From positions 1,550,001 to 1,614,000 of the forward strand of contig JAUKTV010000001.1 in assembly GCA_030549205.1 (NCBI GenBank): a stretch of DNA of 64,000 bases, given 5' to 3'. Both the position numbers and the translations under genes were made by a program. Source of the stretch: Apiosordaria backusii. Its lineage: Eukaryota; Ascomycota; Sordariomycetes; Sordariales; Lasiosphaeriaceae. Shown here piece by piece: positions 1 to 10,325 of the stretch. How positions within the stretch are numbered: position 1 is the stretch's first letter; each line of letters starts with the position of its first letter. Below the pieces are notes generated by a model. It was not told the DNA's origin. It saw nothing but the letters and a program-made list of their open reading frames with translations, and did not search any database.

Positions 1-1
1 C

Positions 2-1780
2 TCGTCTGAGACGTTGGCTTCGGAGTATGTCCTGCACCAGCCGCTTAGGACGCAGCCGCGCCCACCTCATACTAGAAGGACGTCAAGCTTGGTGCCTACT
101 GCGGTGAGGCCACCGGAGTCATTAATGATGGGATATGCGCAAGTGCAAGGATCCTTCACACTAGATGGATCCCTTGTAAATCTGGGGCCTTTCGAAGCAG
201 TCAAGCGGAAGGCGGTTGTCGGCGGCCATGGAGGTGGTGTAATTGGCTTGGAAACAAATACAAAGCGGGACAGCGGTCTGCTAAGGAGTTTCGGATGGGG
301 AAATATCACCAGCTCGATTGGAGAGCTGTTGGGGGGCGGCGAACTCAGCACCATCAAGGAGATGCGCGGGCTCGCAAGCTCAAAGGCGGTGCCCCTGTTG
401 TCAACACCGCAGTCAATCCTTTTTGTTGACCTACAGCTGGGACCAGGGGAGAGCATGGCTTATGAGTACACGTTCAGACTCCCCAAAGGTCTGCCGCCAA
501 CCCACCGAGGAAAAGCGATGAAAATCTCGTACAGTCTGGTCATTGGCACCCAACGACCAGGCGGTGCTAAAGAACAGCAGGTCAAATCAGTCGACATTCC
601 CTTCCGGGTACTAGGCAGCGTGAACAGCTACGGCGAAGTCCTAGGCCACGACCTCATGTCTCCCTACATCATCCTCCGCGATCAGGCGGTTGTGAAACCA
701 GCCGGCAAGGGGTCTTCCTCCCAGGTAATCTCCAAACCGAAACCCCCACCACCATCAACAGGCCCAGCCTCAACGATGGCCTCCTTTTTGTCGTATGTCG
801 ACGAGCTCCTCACCCGGCCCCAGGATAGCCCCACCGCCGGGTTGTTATCCCCGACAGCAATGCCCACCTCCCGACGCCCGTCAACATACTCCATGTCCGA
901 CGCCGGCTTTGGCGGGCTGCCGCCCCCAACAGCAAAAGAAGCCATCGACCTGGCTATCTTACGGTCCAACCTGACCTCCTCACCAGGGCAGCAATCTACC
1001 AACCGGTTTGAAATCGCCCGGAACGGCAGGAGGGTAGGTGTAGTAATGCTTGCCCGGCCAGCCTACCGCTTGGGAGAAATCGTCACTTTGGCGATTGATT
1101 TTAGCAATGCGGAGATACCCTGCTATGCTGTTCACGCAGCGCTGGAGACATCGGAAAAGATCTTGGATCCAGGGTTAGCATTGAGGAGCGAGGCGAGCGT
1201 GTATAGAGTTACGAAGAAGGTGTGGGTGAGTCATTCCGAGGCGACAATGTTTGCCAGACGGATCGTTTTCCAGCCGACGATTCCGGTGAATGCGACGCCG
1301 GAGTTTGTGACGAGCGGGGTGGGGCTGGAGTGGAAGGTGAGGTTGGAGTTTGTGGTGCCTGTTGATTTACAACCATCACCGCTGCCGCCGCCACCACAGC
1401 AGCAGGAGACGCCGAGGGTGCAGAGTCCGAGGTTGGATGATGTTGAGGAGGAGGAGGAGGAGGAGGAGGAAGAAGCAGGGGAGGGGGATAGATTGAGGGG
1501 CAGGGGCAGGGGCAGTGGGGAGGGGGTTGGGTTGGGAGTGGGTAATGTTGGGTTACCATCTGGGAATCATGGGGGGCAGGTGGTGACGAAGAGTAAGGGG
1601 CATCCGTTGCTGGAGGAGATTAGCAGGGATGATAGGGGTGGGTTGGTGATGGTGGCGGTGGAGAACTTGACGTGTGAGAGCTTTGAGGTGGCGGTACCGT
1701 TGAAGGTGTACGGGGCTGTTTGTAATGGGTTGGAGAGGTTGGAGAGGGATGAGGCGATGGAGGAGGGGTTGGTTGTTTAA
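2..1780 (+). CDS. Rgp1-family protein, 5' end outside window
   Basis: Rgp1 partners Ric1 in the Golgi guanine-nucleotide exchange complex for the Rab Ypt6, which supports endosome-to-Golgi traffic. The reading frame is open from base 2 with no ATG at the edge, so this is the C-terminal ~590 residues of a longer protein that starts upstream. The region around RGKAMKISYSLVIGTQ and the later arrestin-like beta-strand blocks (SVDIPFRVLG, VRLEFVVPVD) resemble Rgp1 proteins. A disordered insert with a run of about 12 Glu lies near 1441-1475, encoded by a GAG/GAA repeat. The protein ends with VPLKVYGAVC before a basic/acidic tail. Third-position usage switches from C-rich (about 600-1010) to G-rich (after about 1190). 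The family call is from recognition of conserved blocks, not an alignment. Confidence 0.75.
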   Translation, partial: SSETLASEYVLHQPLRTQPRPPHTRRTSSLVPTAVRPPESLMMGYAQVQGSFTLDGSLVNLGPFEAVKRKAVVGGHGGGVIGLETNTKRDSGLLRSFGWGNITSSIGELLGGGELSTIKEMRGLASSKAVPLLSTPQSILFVDLQLGPGESMAYEYTFRLPKGLPPTHRGKAMKISYSLVIGTQRPGGAKEQQVKSVDIPFRVLGSVNSYGEVLGHDLMSPYIILRDQAVVKPAGKGSSSQVISKPKPPPPSTGPASTMASFLSYVDELLTRPQDSPTAGLLSPTAMPTSRRPSTYSMSDAGFGGLPPPTAKEAIDLAILRSNLTSSPGQQSTNRFEIARNGRRVGVVMLARPAYRLGEIVTLAIDFSNAEIPCYAVHAALETSEKILDPGLALRSEASVYRVTKKVWVSHSEATMFARRIVFQPTIPVNATPEFVTSGVGLEWKVRLEFVVPVDLQPSPLPPPPQQQETPRVQSPRLDDVEEEEEEEEEEAGEGDRLRGRGRGSGEGVGLGVGNVGLPSGNHGGQVVTKSKGHPLLEEISRDDRGGLVMVAVENLTCESFEVAVPLKVYGAVCNGLERLERDEAMEEGLVV

Positions 1781-2528
1781 GCGGAGAAGAGGAGGGGAGG
1801 GGGGATTGTATATATAATTGTGTATGAATTGAGTCGAATGATCAAAACAGCGTATGACGAACGAACATCTTGGATGGTATTCAAGGTATTTTGGTGTGCA
1901 AAATCGTGGGATCTGAAAGTCCCGGAGAAGGAAAAAAAAAATGTGCAAAAAATACAAGTTGAACTCGCAACCTCAGAGGGAGGTGGTTGGTCTTACGCAC
2001 GATCCACATGTTGTGGTGGCCGAACCTCGTTGAGGAGGGAGGCCATTTATTTCCACATGTTGCGGTTTACCACTGCGCCACAGAGCTTTCTTACTGCTGC
2101 AAGTTGTTTTCGATGGAAAAATAGACGGGAAGGGGGATTATATAGTGCTGGGTCTTGGTAGAGGTCGCTCCTTCCTTGTTGTGGAAGGAGTGTTAAGGAA
2201 GGAGCATTCGAGGGGAGTGGCGCAAGTGGAAGGAGCGATCTTTGCAGTCTGTTCACATGCTTATGGTATGAAGTACCTAATAACCTAGAAGGAGGATAAG
2301 TCTCGCTCATCAGAGGAACATCCAGTTGTTGTTTGTTGAACCGGTCATGTACATCCCCGTTGATGTTGTTCATACTCGTTTTCAAGACTGCTTTGCTATA
2401 TATATGTTTCCCCGCTTTCACCTTTCTCAGGTCAACCGATGTCAAAACAAGCCAACCAAAAAAAAATCAACCTAATAACCACACGACCAACAACGCCTTG
2501 CTACCATACCCGTCAACGAAAGAAAAAC
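1781..2528. other. Convergent intergenic region
   Basis: This is a 3'-to-3' spacer between the Rgp1-like and Hsp70-like genes. No coding exon is recognisable. On the minus strand it holds a Pol III-like arrangement (box A-like TGGCGCAGTGG at 2070-2080, box B-like GTTCAAC near 1958-1964, T6 at about 1946-1951) that does not fold as a tRNA. It is discussed under rejected items. Confidence 0.6.
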
Positions 2529-4779
2529 CTAGTGAAACTCAGCATCAACCCTCCCGTATCTTACCCCATCCACCTTGAGCTCGAACCCCAGCCCTGCGCT
2601 GTCTACTATCATTTCGAGCGTGAAATCCAGATTGTCGAACTCCACTCCTCTTGTAGTTGTCAATCTGGTGAAGAGGTGTCGAGGTACGGCGCTGAGGTCA
2701 GTTGTCAACGTGCAAACATGGACTAAATCGCGGGTGAAGGCTTTTGGCGGCTCGTCAGCTTGACATGCGATCAGGTCGTCAGTCACGACTAGTGACTGTC
2801 CAGGGCGGAAGTTGCGAGTGTAGTGGAAGGCGATGGGTTGCATGGGTGACAAAGCTTCCCCCTGTATCTCATGTCAATATCCCGTAGATAGAACAGTAGG
2901 GGGTATAGGGTACAAACCTTTGCAATATGCCACTGCATCCGATCACTCACCATCCACCTCTCCCACAGCGGCGACCAGTACCTCTCCGCCACCGAATGTT
3001 TCTCCTCGTCATACACCGTAGCGTACGACGTTCCATAATGCATCCTCGCCTTTCTTGAAATAACCATATTCCCCTCCAACCCCCTCAGCACCGCGCCGCG
3101 CACGACAGCAGTCCAGGCGTATACCGGCTGCATCACCTCTACTGATGGCTTCTCCCTAAGATCAATGTTTGCTTGTGTAGGCCTCTCGCTATAAGGGGGG
3201 GGGGCCGCGCTTGTGAAATGGCTTTTGAGCTTCCGGTAGAGGTAATCGCTCTGTCCGAACCCGCCCACGAGGATGATGCCCGAGACGATACAACCCAACG
3301 CGCGAAGGTTGTCGACTTGGCCTTGCACGAGCTCGCAGACTTCTTTGACGACGGGGTCGAAGATGTCCTTGATTTGGTCGGCTGTCATGACGAGGAAGCC
3401 GGAGTCGAGGCCGGCTTCTTCGTCGTCAGGGAGGCCGGGGAATCTTTGGGGGTTGGTTAGTGATGTAGTCAAGGGGAAGGGAAAGGGGAAGAGATACATA
3501 CGGCACATTGACCTCTTGATGGTCATCCTCGTTGAAATTCCTCTTGACAAACTCCTCAAAGTACCTCAACCCCATCTGCCAAGTCTTGCCTTTTTTCGCC
3601 TTCATGTCATCGAACCTGCTTTGTCCGAGTCTGGACTTGACATGCTCTTCGAACCGGTAGTTGAGAAAGGCGCTACCGCACAACCCGCCGGTTCCTACGG
3701 CTGATTCTTCTACTCGGATGGGGTTTAAAGAGACGATTTTGTAGGCAATGAGACTGTTGTGTTTGTCAGCATATCACACCCCCTTTTTTTTTTTTTTTTG
3801 GTTCGAGGGGTCGTTGACAGGAAAGAACTCACTCAACCGTCCCACCACCACCATCACAAACAATAAAATTATCCCCAACCTTCAAGTGATTCGGCTGTAT
3901 CGCCTTGAGCGTATACACCGCCGCCGCCTCCGGCTCGCTGATGATCTGGATCTGTCCCTGCGCCCCCATCCCCGCCCTCTCCGCCGCCTGAAGAGTGGTA
4001 TTCTTCGCGGCATCCGACCAAACCGCTGGGCACGTCAAGACAAAACTAACCTTTGTTGACGCCATGAACGACTCACCGTATCTCCTCGTGAGGGTGTCCA
4101 TCGTGTGCTTGTATATCTGAGTGAGATAATCGCTCACGGCATCGACGACCGTCTTGTTGAACCTTTTGAGTTGCGCAGCGGTTTCCAGCGGGGAGACATA
4201 AAACGGTAGTTTCTGTGACCGGTCAAGGAAGAGCTTGATACACCGGAGGCGGGACTCTTCTGGTTTAAACTGGAATCCCCATTTTACCGTTGGGGCTGTC
4301 CCCGGGGGTGAGTTGGGGGGAAGGTCATAGGCTATTTCGGTGGGGACTTTGTCGGAGGTGATGCCGTTGCCGCCGGGCCAGGTTTTGATGATTTCTACGT
4401 CGTCCGGGGTGCCGGTGTATACGGCTGCTACTCTGGGATGCGTGTTAGTGATCCGGGTGGTGGAGGTTGGATGAGTGAAGGTGGCTTACCCTGAGAAGGT
4501 AGTCCCAAAGTCAACACCAACGATTAACCTGTCGTTGATCACCGCCGGCTCTCTGGCCGGTTCTCTAACCGGACCATTGATAGCCTCGGCGGCCGATGGC
4601 GATGTTGGCAGAGTGTTGTTATTGTTGACAGAGGCGGTGTTGTTCTTGGTGTGATAGTCTCTGCTTTCCCGGTTCCGTTGGCTTGGCGATGGGTGAACAG
4701 GCAGGGCAATGTTCATGGTGATGACGGCGACGGCATAGACTGTGATGTGTGATGCAGAGAATGAGAGGTTTGAAGACAA
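2529..4779 (-). CDS. Hsp70-superfamily ATPase (HSPA12-like), five exons
   Basis: This is an actin-fold ATPase of the divergent fungal Hsp70 group (HSPA12-like). The role is probably chaperone-like or regulatory, and the substrate is unknown. Exons on the minus strand: 4490-4779, 3833-4432, 3502-3753, 2918-3443, 2529-2861. Together they give 2001 nt and 666 residues with every phase consistent. The phosphate-1 motif GVDFGTTFSG is split by intron 1. The phosphate-2 loop is CDGGGGTVD, and the adenosine motif IILVGGFGQSDYL lies in exon 4. A disordered N-terminal stretch of about 75 residues precedes the ATPase core. There is no canonical C-terminal substrate-binding domain or EEVD end, as is usual for this group. 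The ATG at 4779 opens the first exon frame; an upstream non-coding exon cannot be excluded. Confidence 0.88.
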
Positions 4780-7700
4780 TCCGCCACTCCTTAGGCTTTA
4801 TGAGTCAAAGCCTGCGTGTATAACCCCAACTCAAACCTGAGCAGTGATATATAATCCCAACCGGAACCCCTTTTGAGCAACCACCCAAGACTCTTTCAGT
4901 CTTCAGAAACAATTCCCCCGGATCCTAATAACAACCCGCAATATACCAAGTGAGAATGAACGTCGTTAACTGAGTGGTGTATGCTATTGACCCTTCACCA
5001 CCAAAACAAGATCACCACCTTTCAAAATTCCGATGAACACCCCTAGTTCCCAGTCCCCTCCTCAGGCCGCGTGTAAAATGACGTAAATACTGCAAGGTCC
5101 CGGCCCGCTAGGTCTCTTCGTCTCGTATCGCCAAGAACAATTCCAATTCCTATGTCAAACAAGCCAAAGCCTCTGTGGAAAGTTCCTGTCGTGTTGAATG
5201 CTGCTGCCTTGTGTTCGTGCGTGTGTGTATGTGCTGTGAGGCTGAATGGTGGGGTGAGGGGAACGGTGGGATGGAGCCGATAGAGGGGACACGCCAAGAG
5301 ATGCCTCAGCCCAACAGCCCGCGGTTAGAGCTAGCTGCAAGGCTGCTTGCTGTTGGTGTTCACTGTAACTAGCTGCATTGTGGAAGGTACATATTACGAG
5401 GTATCCATAACGGGCAACTGTTCGTCTTTTTTCCAGGTGTTAAGTGTCTAACCGTTTTGTTACCATGACCCTGGGATGAACTGGAACTTTACGAAGGTGC
5501 GGACGGCAGCACACAGGGCAGCCGGTGCGCTACGGACCGTCCAACCCGTTTCTTGGGGATTTCCATTTGGCAGGTGGGGGCACGGAACAGGAACCAGGGG
5601 TAAAATTGATGGGAGGAAATGGGATGGGTTTCACGTGATGGCATCGCTACTGCAACAATGTTCTCTGGTAACGTTATTTCGGGAATTTAAATTTTAGAAT
5701 ATCTGCTAGGTTTGAAAGAGCCGAATGCGAATCCAACGACCGACCGATGAAGCGTTGTTGTCCAGGCAGTCGGTATCTTCTCTTCCAAGAAGATTACGAA
5801 TCAACCGTATCCCCCAGGCCGCAACATCGTGTTTGCAAACCCCTTTGCATACGCTGACGTACTCGGCCTCGGTCAATTCAGGCAAACACATTCTTTTCTT
5901 TATCATCATCTCAATGCTAAGACCTCCAAACTTCTAATCTCCGTCGTGATGTTTCGTCTTTTAATCGGGGATCTTTTGCAAAAAGAATGGTGATCTTCTT
6001 CAACAGCCCACCCGGCCCCTGTACGGGAATCCCGACGAACGATTGTCAAGCAGTGGCATCCACCAAACCCACTTGCTTCCATTTCCCTTCCATATCCATA
6101 TTACCACCTTCCTAAAATTGTGAATCGCAGTCATGATTCGCAATTCCAATGTCAAATCTTGCATTTCAGGATCGAGTTCCTGAATTATGGAGCGTGGGAT
6201 ATTTTCGATCTTATCTTGATCCACTGTGCATTGAGGCCTCTTTCATGCCCAGTGTTGTTTTGACCGTATCGTCAATGCAGTTTACTCATAGTGCATAGCT
6301 TCAGCTCTTGTGGTGTTTTTGGCCTGTCTAGACCCGTCCGTGTGTTTTGTCTACTGCAGTGTTTAGACATCCCTAAAAACAGGGGGTGGCAAATATTTTC
6401 GCAATTGCATCGCACCAGCTCCAAAAAGCTGAAACAATCGATCGAGACAATTGTTTGTTCTTGCAGTTCGGTCTCCCGCCCCCCCCTTTTTTTTTTTTTT
6501 TATCTCAGTTTAGTCCGAAGCTTTTGCTGAGACAATTGAGCGGCGGCAGACTTCGGGACGGGAGTGGCTTGCTTCTTTTTGTTTTCGAGACCCCTTTTTC
6601 TTTTTTTGTTGAATTTGGTTGATCACCAACTGTGACTGTCAGCAGCTGGACACCCTTTTGGCTGCGGGTAAGCAATAGTTGTTTCCAGAGCGAGAAGCAG
6701 AGAAAAGGGGGGTTACACAGTCAATGCTGGGAATCATGTTGAGTATTCAATACCATCCATTTGCAGCATATGCGCATCTCACTATAGCTATTCGTAGATA
6801 CAACTTCACCGCACCCATCAAATCACCCTTTATACAAAAGCTGTCCTTCTCCTCAAGCCAGCTTGCTTGCCTTCCACGATTCAACATATAAAATGCGAGT
6901 AGTAGAAGAATAGTAAACACCCCATCTTCACACACAAACCACCATCAACAACAACATCAAAGCCAAACAGCTATATCAAGGAAACATTCGATTTGAGTGG
7001 TGATAACGATACCAATAGACACCCCAATCTGGTGTTCTTTCTCCGCTCTCCCACCTTTTCTCCCCTTCACAACTTCTCCCAATGTGTGCAACTTCTCATA
7101 TGACAAATAAGTAAAAAATATGTGAAGGTTAGGTATGTAAACTTATATGTCGAGTTGAGTAATAATAATAATAAAGATAGTACTTGATAAAAGTCAACCA
7201 ACAGCCAGCCAAAACGCCAGCTGGCTGCTGCCCCAAAAAAACATGTGCGTGTGTGCGATGTGTGATATGTGCATTTGTAAACAACATCAAAACAGCAAAG
7301 TCCCTTTCTTCTCTTCCATCCCTTCTTCCTCTTAACTTCTAACATAGGAAATGATGAGAAACCCTTCGACGATACATGTAAACGCCAAATGATATGATGA
7401 TGACTTTGCCAAACAGCCGAAGCAAGCAGTGCCGATATGACACAAACTGGCTAGAGCTGGCTGTGCAGTTGAAAAACCCAAATATCCCAATTTCCTCACA
7501 CAATCTATATGGGGGGTATTTGAAAACGACAGAAATTCAAACGAGAAAAGTTGAAAAAAAACAGAAAAATGAAACAAGCCACAAGATATTAAAACCCGGC
7601 ACTCGACAAGGCAACACCATCCTTGGGGGTATTTGCAAGATCAAAGATTGAAAAAAAAAAGCTTCCACCAACCAAATCCGAACCAGAGAAGTATTGTAGC

Positions 7701-7862
7701 CGAAAATATCCGCCGTCGTATGGCAGAGTCGAGAATGAGTGATGCGACCAAATCGAGTATGAACCTCCCATCCCTGAACACCATCCGATGAAACCCAGCC
7801 AGAAACCAAGACTTTTATTTTCGCCGCCGTCACAAGAAGACCATCAGGAAAAATGTGGTACT
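4780..7862. other. 3.1-kb gene-free interval
   Basis: It holds the promoter side of the Hsp70-like gene and the 3' side of the Ime2-like kinase. Only short, unconserved reading frames are present. Homopolymer tracts occur, including a T run near 6484-6500 and TAA/ATA-rich DNA at 7155-7175. The 7000-7860 part is A/C-rich and may be a long 3' UTR of the kinase. No tRNA, 5S gene or transposon was recognised here. Confidence 0.55.
4846..4855 (-). promoter_or_regulatory. TATA-like element of the Hsp70-like gene
   Basis: The minus strand reads ATTATATATC about 70-75 bp upstream of the chosen ATG. The position suits a TATA box with a short leader. This is inference from sequence only. Confidence 0.35.
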
Positions 7863-10325
7863 TCAGAACCGATTGCCCGCTGCCCAGATGCTGGCGGACG
7901 CCGAAGCTGCCCAGTCACCCTCGTCATAAGGGGGAGTGGGCCACTTGTACTCGGAAGCCTTCTTGTCAAAGTTCAATGGCTTGGGGGTGACGGCTTCTTT
8001 GCCGTCACCAAAAAGCATGACGTTTCCGCTGGCCGAAGGCGAAGGGGTCGGGTAGGGGTTCGTCAAGACGACATTGCTGGTCGATTGCCTGAGAGGCTTC
8101 TCGTTCTCAAGCCGCTTCATGGCACGGTGGGTGGAGGTTAAGACTTCATCTAGGAGCTCGTCTTCCTCGTTTGGGTCATCGTATTGGTTAACACCGTGTG
8201 CAGCTTGGGCTCTTCGCGTCCTGCTAGAGATGGGGCCGGTTCCTCGGGAGGCGACATGCAAATTATCGACCGATCTTGGCTGGTGGTGGGGGAGTGAGTG
8301 GTGGCGCTTGAGATTACCGCTTGGCGTTAGTTGATTCACTTGATGGGCCGGTGGCGCAGGAGGTACCTCGGCCATTTGCTGTCCCTCGCGGAGCGTCTTA
8401 TCGAGGGACTCATACGTGTCTTTTGGAACGGGGATGGGGGCCGGGTTGTCGATCACCATTGATGACCGGTTGCTTGCCCATGGCCCGCAACCTGCCTGAG
8501 CCTCCAAGTCGTCGGAAGTGGGCGACATGGGTGTCTGATGTCTGCCCGAGAATCTCCTCGCTCTCTTCCGGAGATGCGAGAAGAAACTCTCCTTGTGCCC
8601 ACTTGGTGGCGACACCAAACCGGACTGTCCATTGAGAGCTCGTTCTGCCTGTTGCCTGTGAAGTTCAGCGTAGTGATTGGTGCTCGATTGTACTGAGAGC
8701 TGCCTGCCAATCTTCTTGGAGGCCTTCTCTTGAACCGTGGCGTTTCTCTGAACAGCATTTGCATAGGCGTCATTGTATACTGGTGCAGGTTGGGCGGTGA
8801 CAGTCTGCGACAAAGGTGAGATGGGACGGATGGTGGGCAGAATTGGCATTGGTGCGACATTTGAAGGGCCATTCGTCCAAGTTGCCCTTTTTCCGACGGT
8901 AGGTCGTGGATTGGGCACAACTGGCTGCGGTGGTTCGACGGGGACAACGGGTGCAACGATCGGGGCGGGACGAGGAGCCGGTGCTTCTTTCGGGGCGGGT
9001 TGCGGAGCGGCCATAACCTCGACGCTCTCTGAACGGCCGATCAGTGACTTTCTGAACCACGAAGACGGCTTTGATGTAGCGGTTGGCGTGGTCGCATTAG
9101 AGTCCTTTCCCCTACTGATGTCAGACTGCTTGCGGCCAAGGATCTTGGATGTCGAAGACTTTGGGCGCAGAGGATCGACTGCATCGGTGAAGTACTCATG
9201 GGCAAGTGCTTGAGTAGATGTAGGTCGGCTCTTGGGATCCCACATAAGGCACCAAGTGACGAATTGGCTGAGCGAAGAAGGCCACTGGGGAGTCTGCAAG
9301 ATGGTATCCATGGAGTGAGGTGCCATCTTGGGGAAGGAGAACCCAAGCTTTCCAGCGAGACGGGTTCCTTCCCTCCATTCTCCACCACCAACACGGGCAC
9401 CGGCCTTGTTGTACCAGTTTCCTGGGCTTCCCATAATCTCACATACCCTCCATACTTGGTCAACCTCATTTCCACCGGGGAAGAGAGGCTTGAGGGTGGC
9501 CACCTCGACGGCCATCGCACCGACAGCCCAGATATCCACTGGCGCTGAGTACTCACCCGCCCTCAATAATACTTCGGGGGCGCGATACCAACGGGTGGAG
9601 ACATAGGTAGTGTAAGGCAGCTTCGAATGCGTCTCTCGGGCGAGGCCAAAGTCGGCAATCTTGACAGTATATGATGGGGGTGTTGATGGTGGTGTAACAA
9701 GGGCAGAATAGCGTCTGAACGAGTTGGTGAAATCCGAGTGGGCTGAGGTCGACACGAGAATGTTCTCTGGTTTGATGTCGCGGTGGAAGAAACTGTGAGC
9801 GTGAATGTGTTCCAAACCTTGCATGATCTGGTACAGGATGCTCTTGACACTGGCATTGTCCAAACACTTGTGGTCCCTGGCCTTCATTAGTTGATACAGA
9901 TTGCCCTCCATGTATTCCATGGCAATATGGAGCTTCCTGGTGAATGGGTCCAAGAAGATATCAAGGGCCGGAACCAAGTGAGGGTGAGCGGGGAGAGTCC
10001 TGAGGAACACAACCTCTCTCAACTCCAGGCATGGTTGAAACGACTCAAAAGTCTTCTTCATCGTCTTGATGGCGACCTGTGATTGATTGTCAGAACAACA
10101 ACTTGATGAGGGGAGAATGGTATACCATACCACTGTACCACGACGGGCAACACTGGCGCCCGCCGTTCGCACTCTGGCGAGAACGACGCTTCCAAAACTG
10201 CCATCACCAATTTCCTTCAGCACCTCGAACCTATCTTCGAGGGGTAGCCCGTTGTTGGTGACGAGCTGGGTGGACCCCCGGCGGGTCAAATCGTGTGCGA
10301 CCGTCATATTGATGGTAGTAGGCAA
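7863..10325 (-). CDS. ime2: Ime2/MAK-type Ser/Thr protein kinase
   Basis: This is a CMGC-group kinase of the RCK/MAK branch, which includes Ime2. In fungi these kinases act in meiotic entry, sexual development and nutrient signalling. Exons 10131-10325 and 7863-10076 are joined by a 54-bp intron (donor GTATGG, acceptor ACAG); the intron is in frame, so unspliced RNA would add 18 residues. The product is 802 residues. The glycine loop GDGSFG lies at about 40-45, the catalytic Lys in VAIK at 69, HRD at 163-165 and DFG at 207-209. The activation-loop TTY (about 221-223) is the dual phosphorylation site typical of the family. The kinase core ends near residue 355. A 440-residue Pro/Ser-rich tail follows, as is common in Ime2 homologues. 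A second ATG (MTVAHD) lies six codons downstream and could be the real start. Confidence 0.88.
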   Translation of the reverse strand: MPTTINMTVAHDLTRRGSTQLVTNNGLPLEDRFEVLKEIGDGSFGSVVLARVRTAGASVARRGTVVWYTILPSSSCCSDNQSQVAIKTMKKTFESFQPCLELREVVFLRTLPAHPHLVPALDIFLDPFTRKLHIAMEYMEGNLYQLMKARDHKCLDNASVKSILYQIMQGLEHIHAHSFFHRDIKPENILVSTSAHSDFTNSFRRYSALVTPPSTPPSYTVKIADFGLARETHSKLPYTTYVSTRWYRAPEVLLRAGEYSAPVDIWAVGAMAVEVATLKPLFPGGNEVDQVWRVCEIMGSPGNWYNKAGARVGGGEWREGTRLAGKLGFSFPKMAPHSMDTILQTPQWPSSLSQFVTWCLMWDPKSRPTSTQALAHEYFTDAVDPLRPKSSTSKILGRKQSDISRGKDSNATTPTATSKPSSWFRKSLIGRSESVEVMAAPQPAPKEAPAPRPAPIVAPVVPVEPPQPVVPNPRPTVGKRATWTNGPSNVAPMPILPTIRPISPLSQTVTAQPAPVYNDAYANAVQRNATVQEKASKKIGRQLSVQSSTNHYAELHRQQAERALNGQSGLVSPPSGHKESFFSHLRKRARRFSGRHQTPMSPTSDDLEAQAGCGPWASNRSSMVIDNPAPIPVPKDTYESLDKTLREGQQMAEVPPAPPAHQVNQLTPSGNLKRHHSLPHHQPRSVDNLHVASRGTGPISSRTRRAQAAHGVNQYDDPNEEDELLDEVLTSTHRAMKRLENEKPLRQSTSNVVLTNPYPTPSPSASGNVMLFGDGKEAVTPKPLNFDKKASEYKWPTPPYDEGDWAASASASIWAAGNRF

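Noticed and set aside
1945..2085. Possible tRNA or tRNA-derived element on the minus strand (box A-like TGGCGCAGTGG, box B-like GTTCAAC, then T6).
   Set aside because: The T-arm strands (GCGAG and TGTAT) and the acceptor ends do not pair, and box spacing (about 110 nt) would need an intron. At most a decayed tRNA-like sequence; not annotated.
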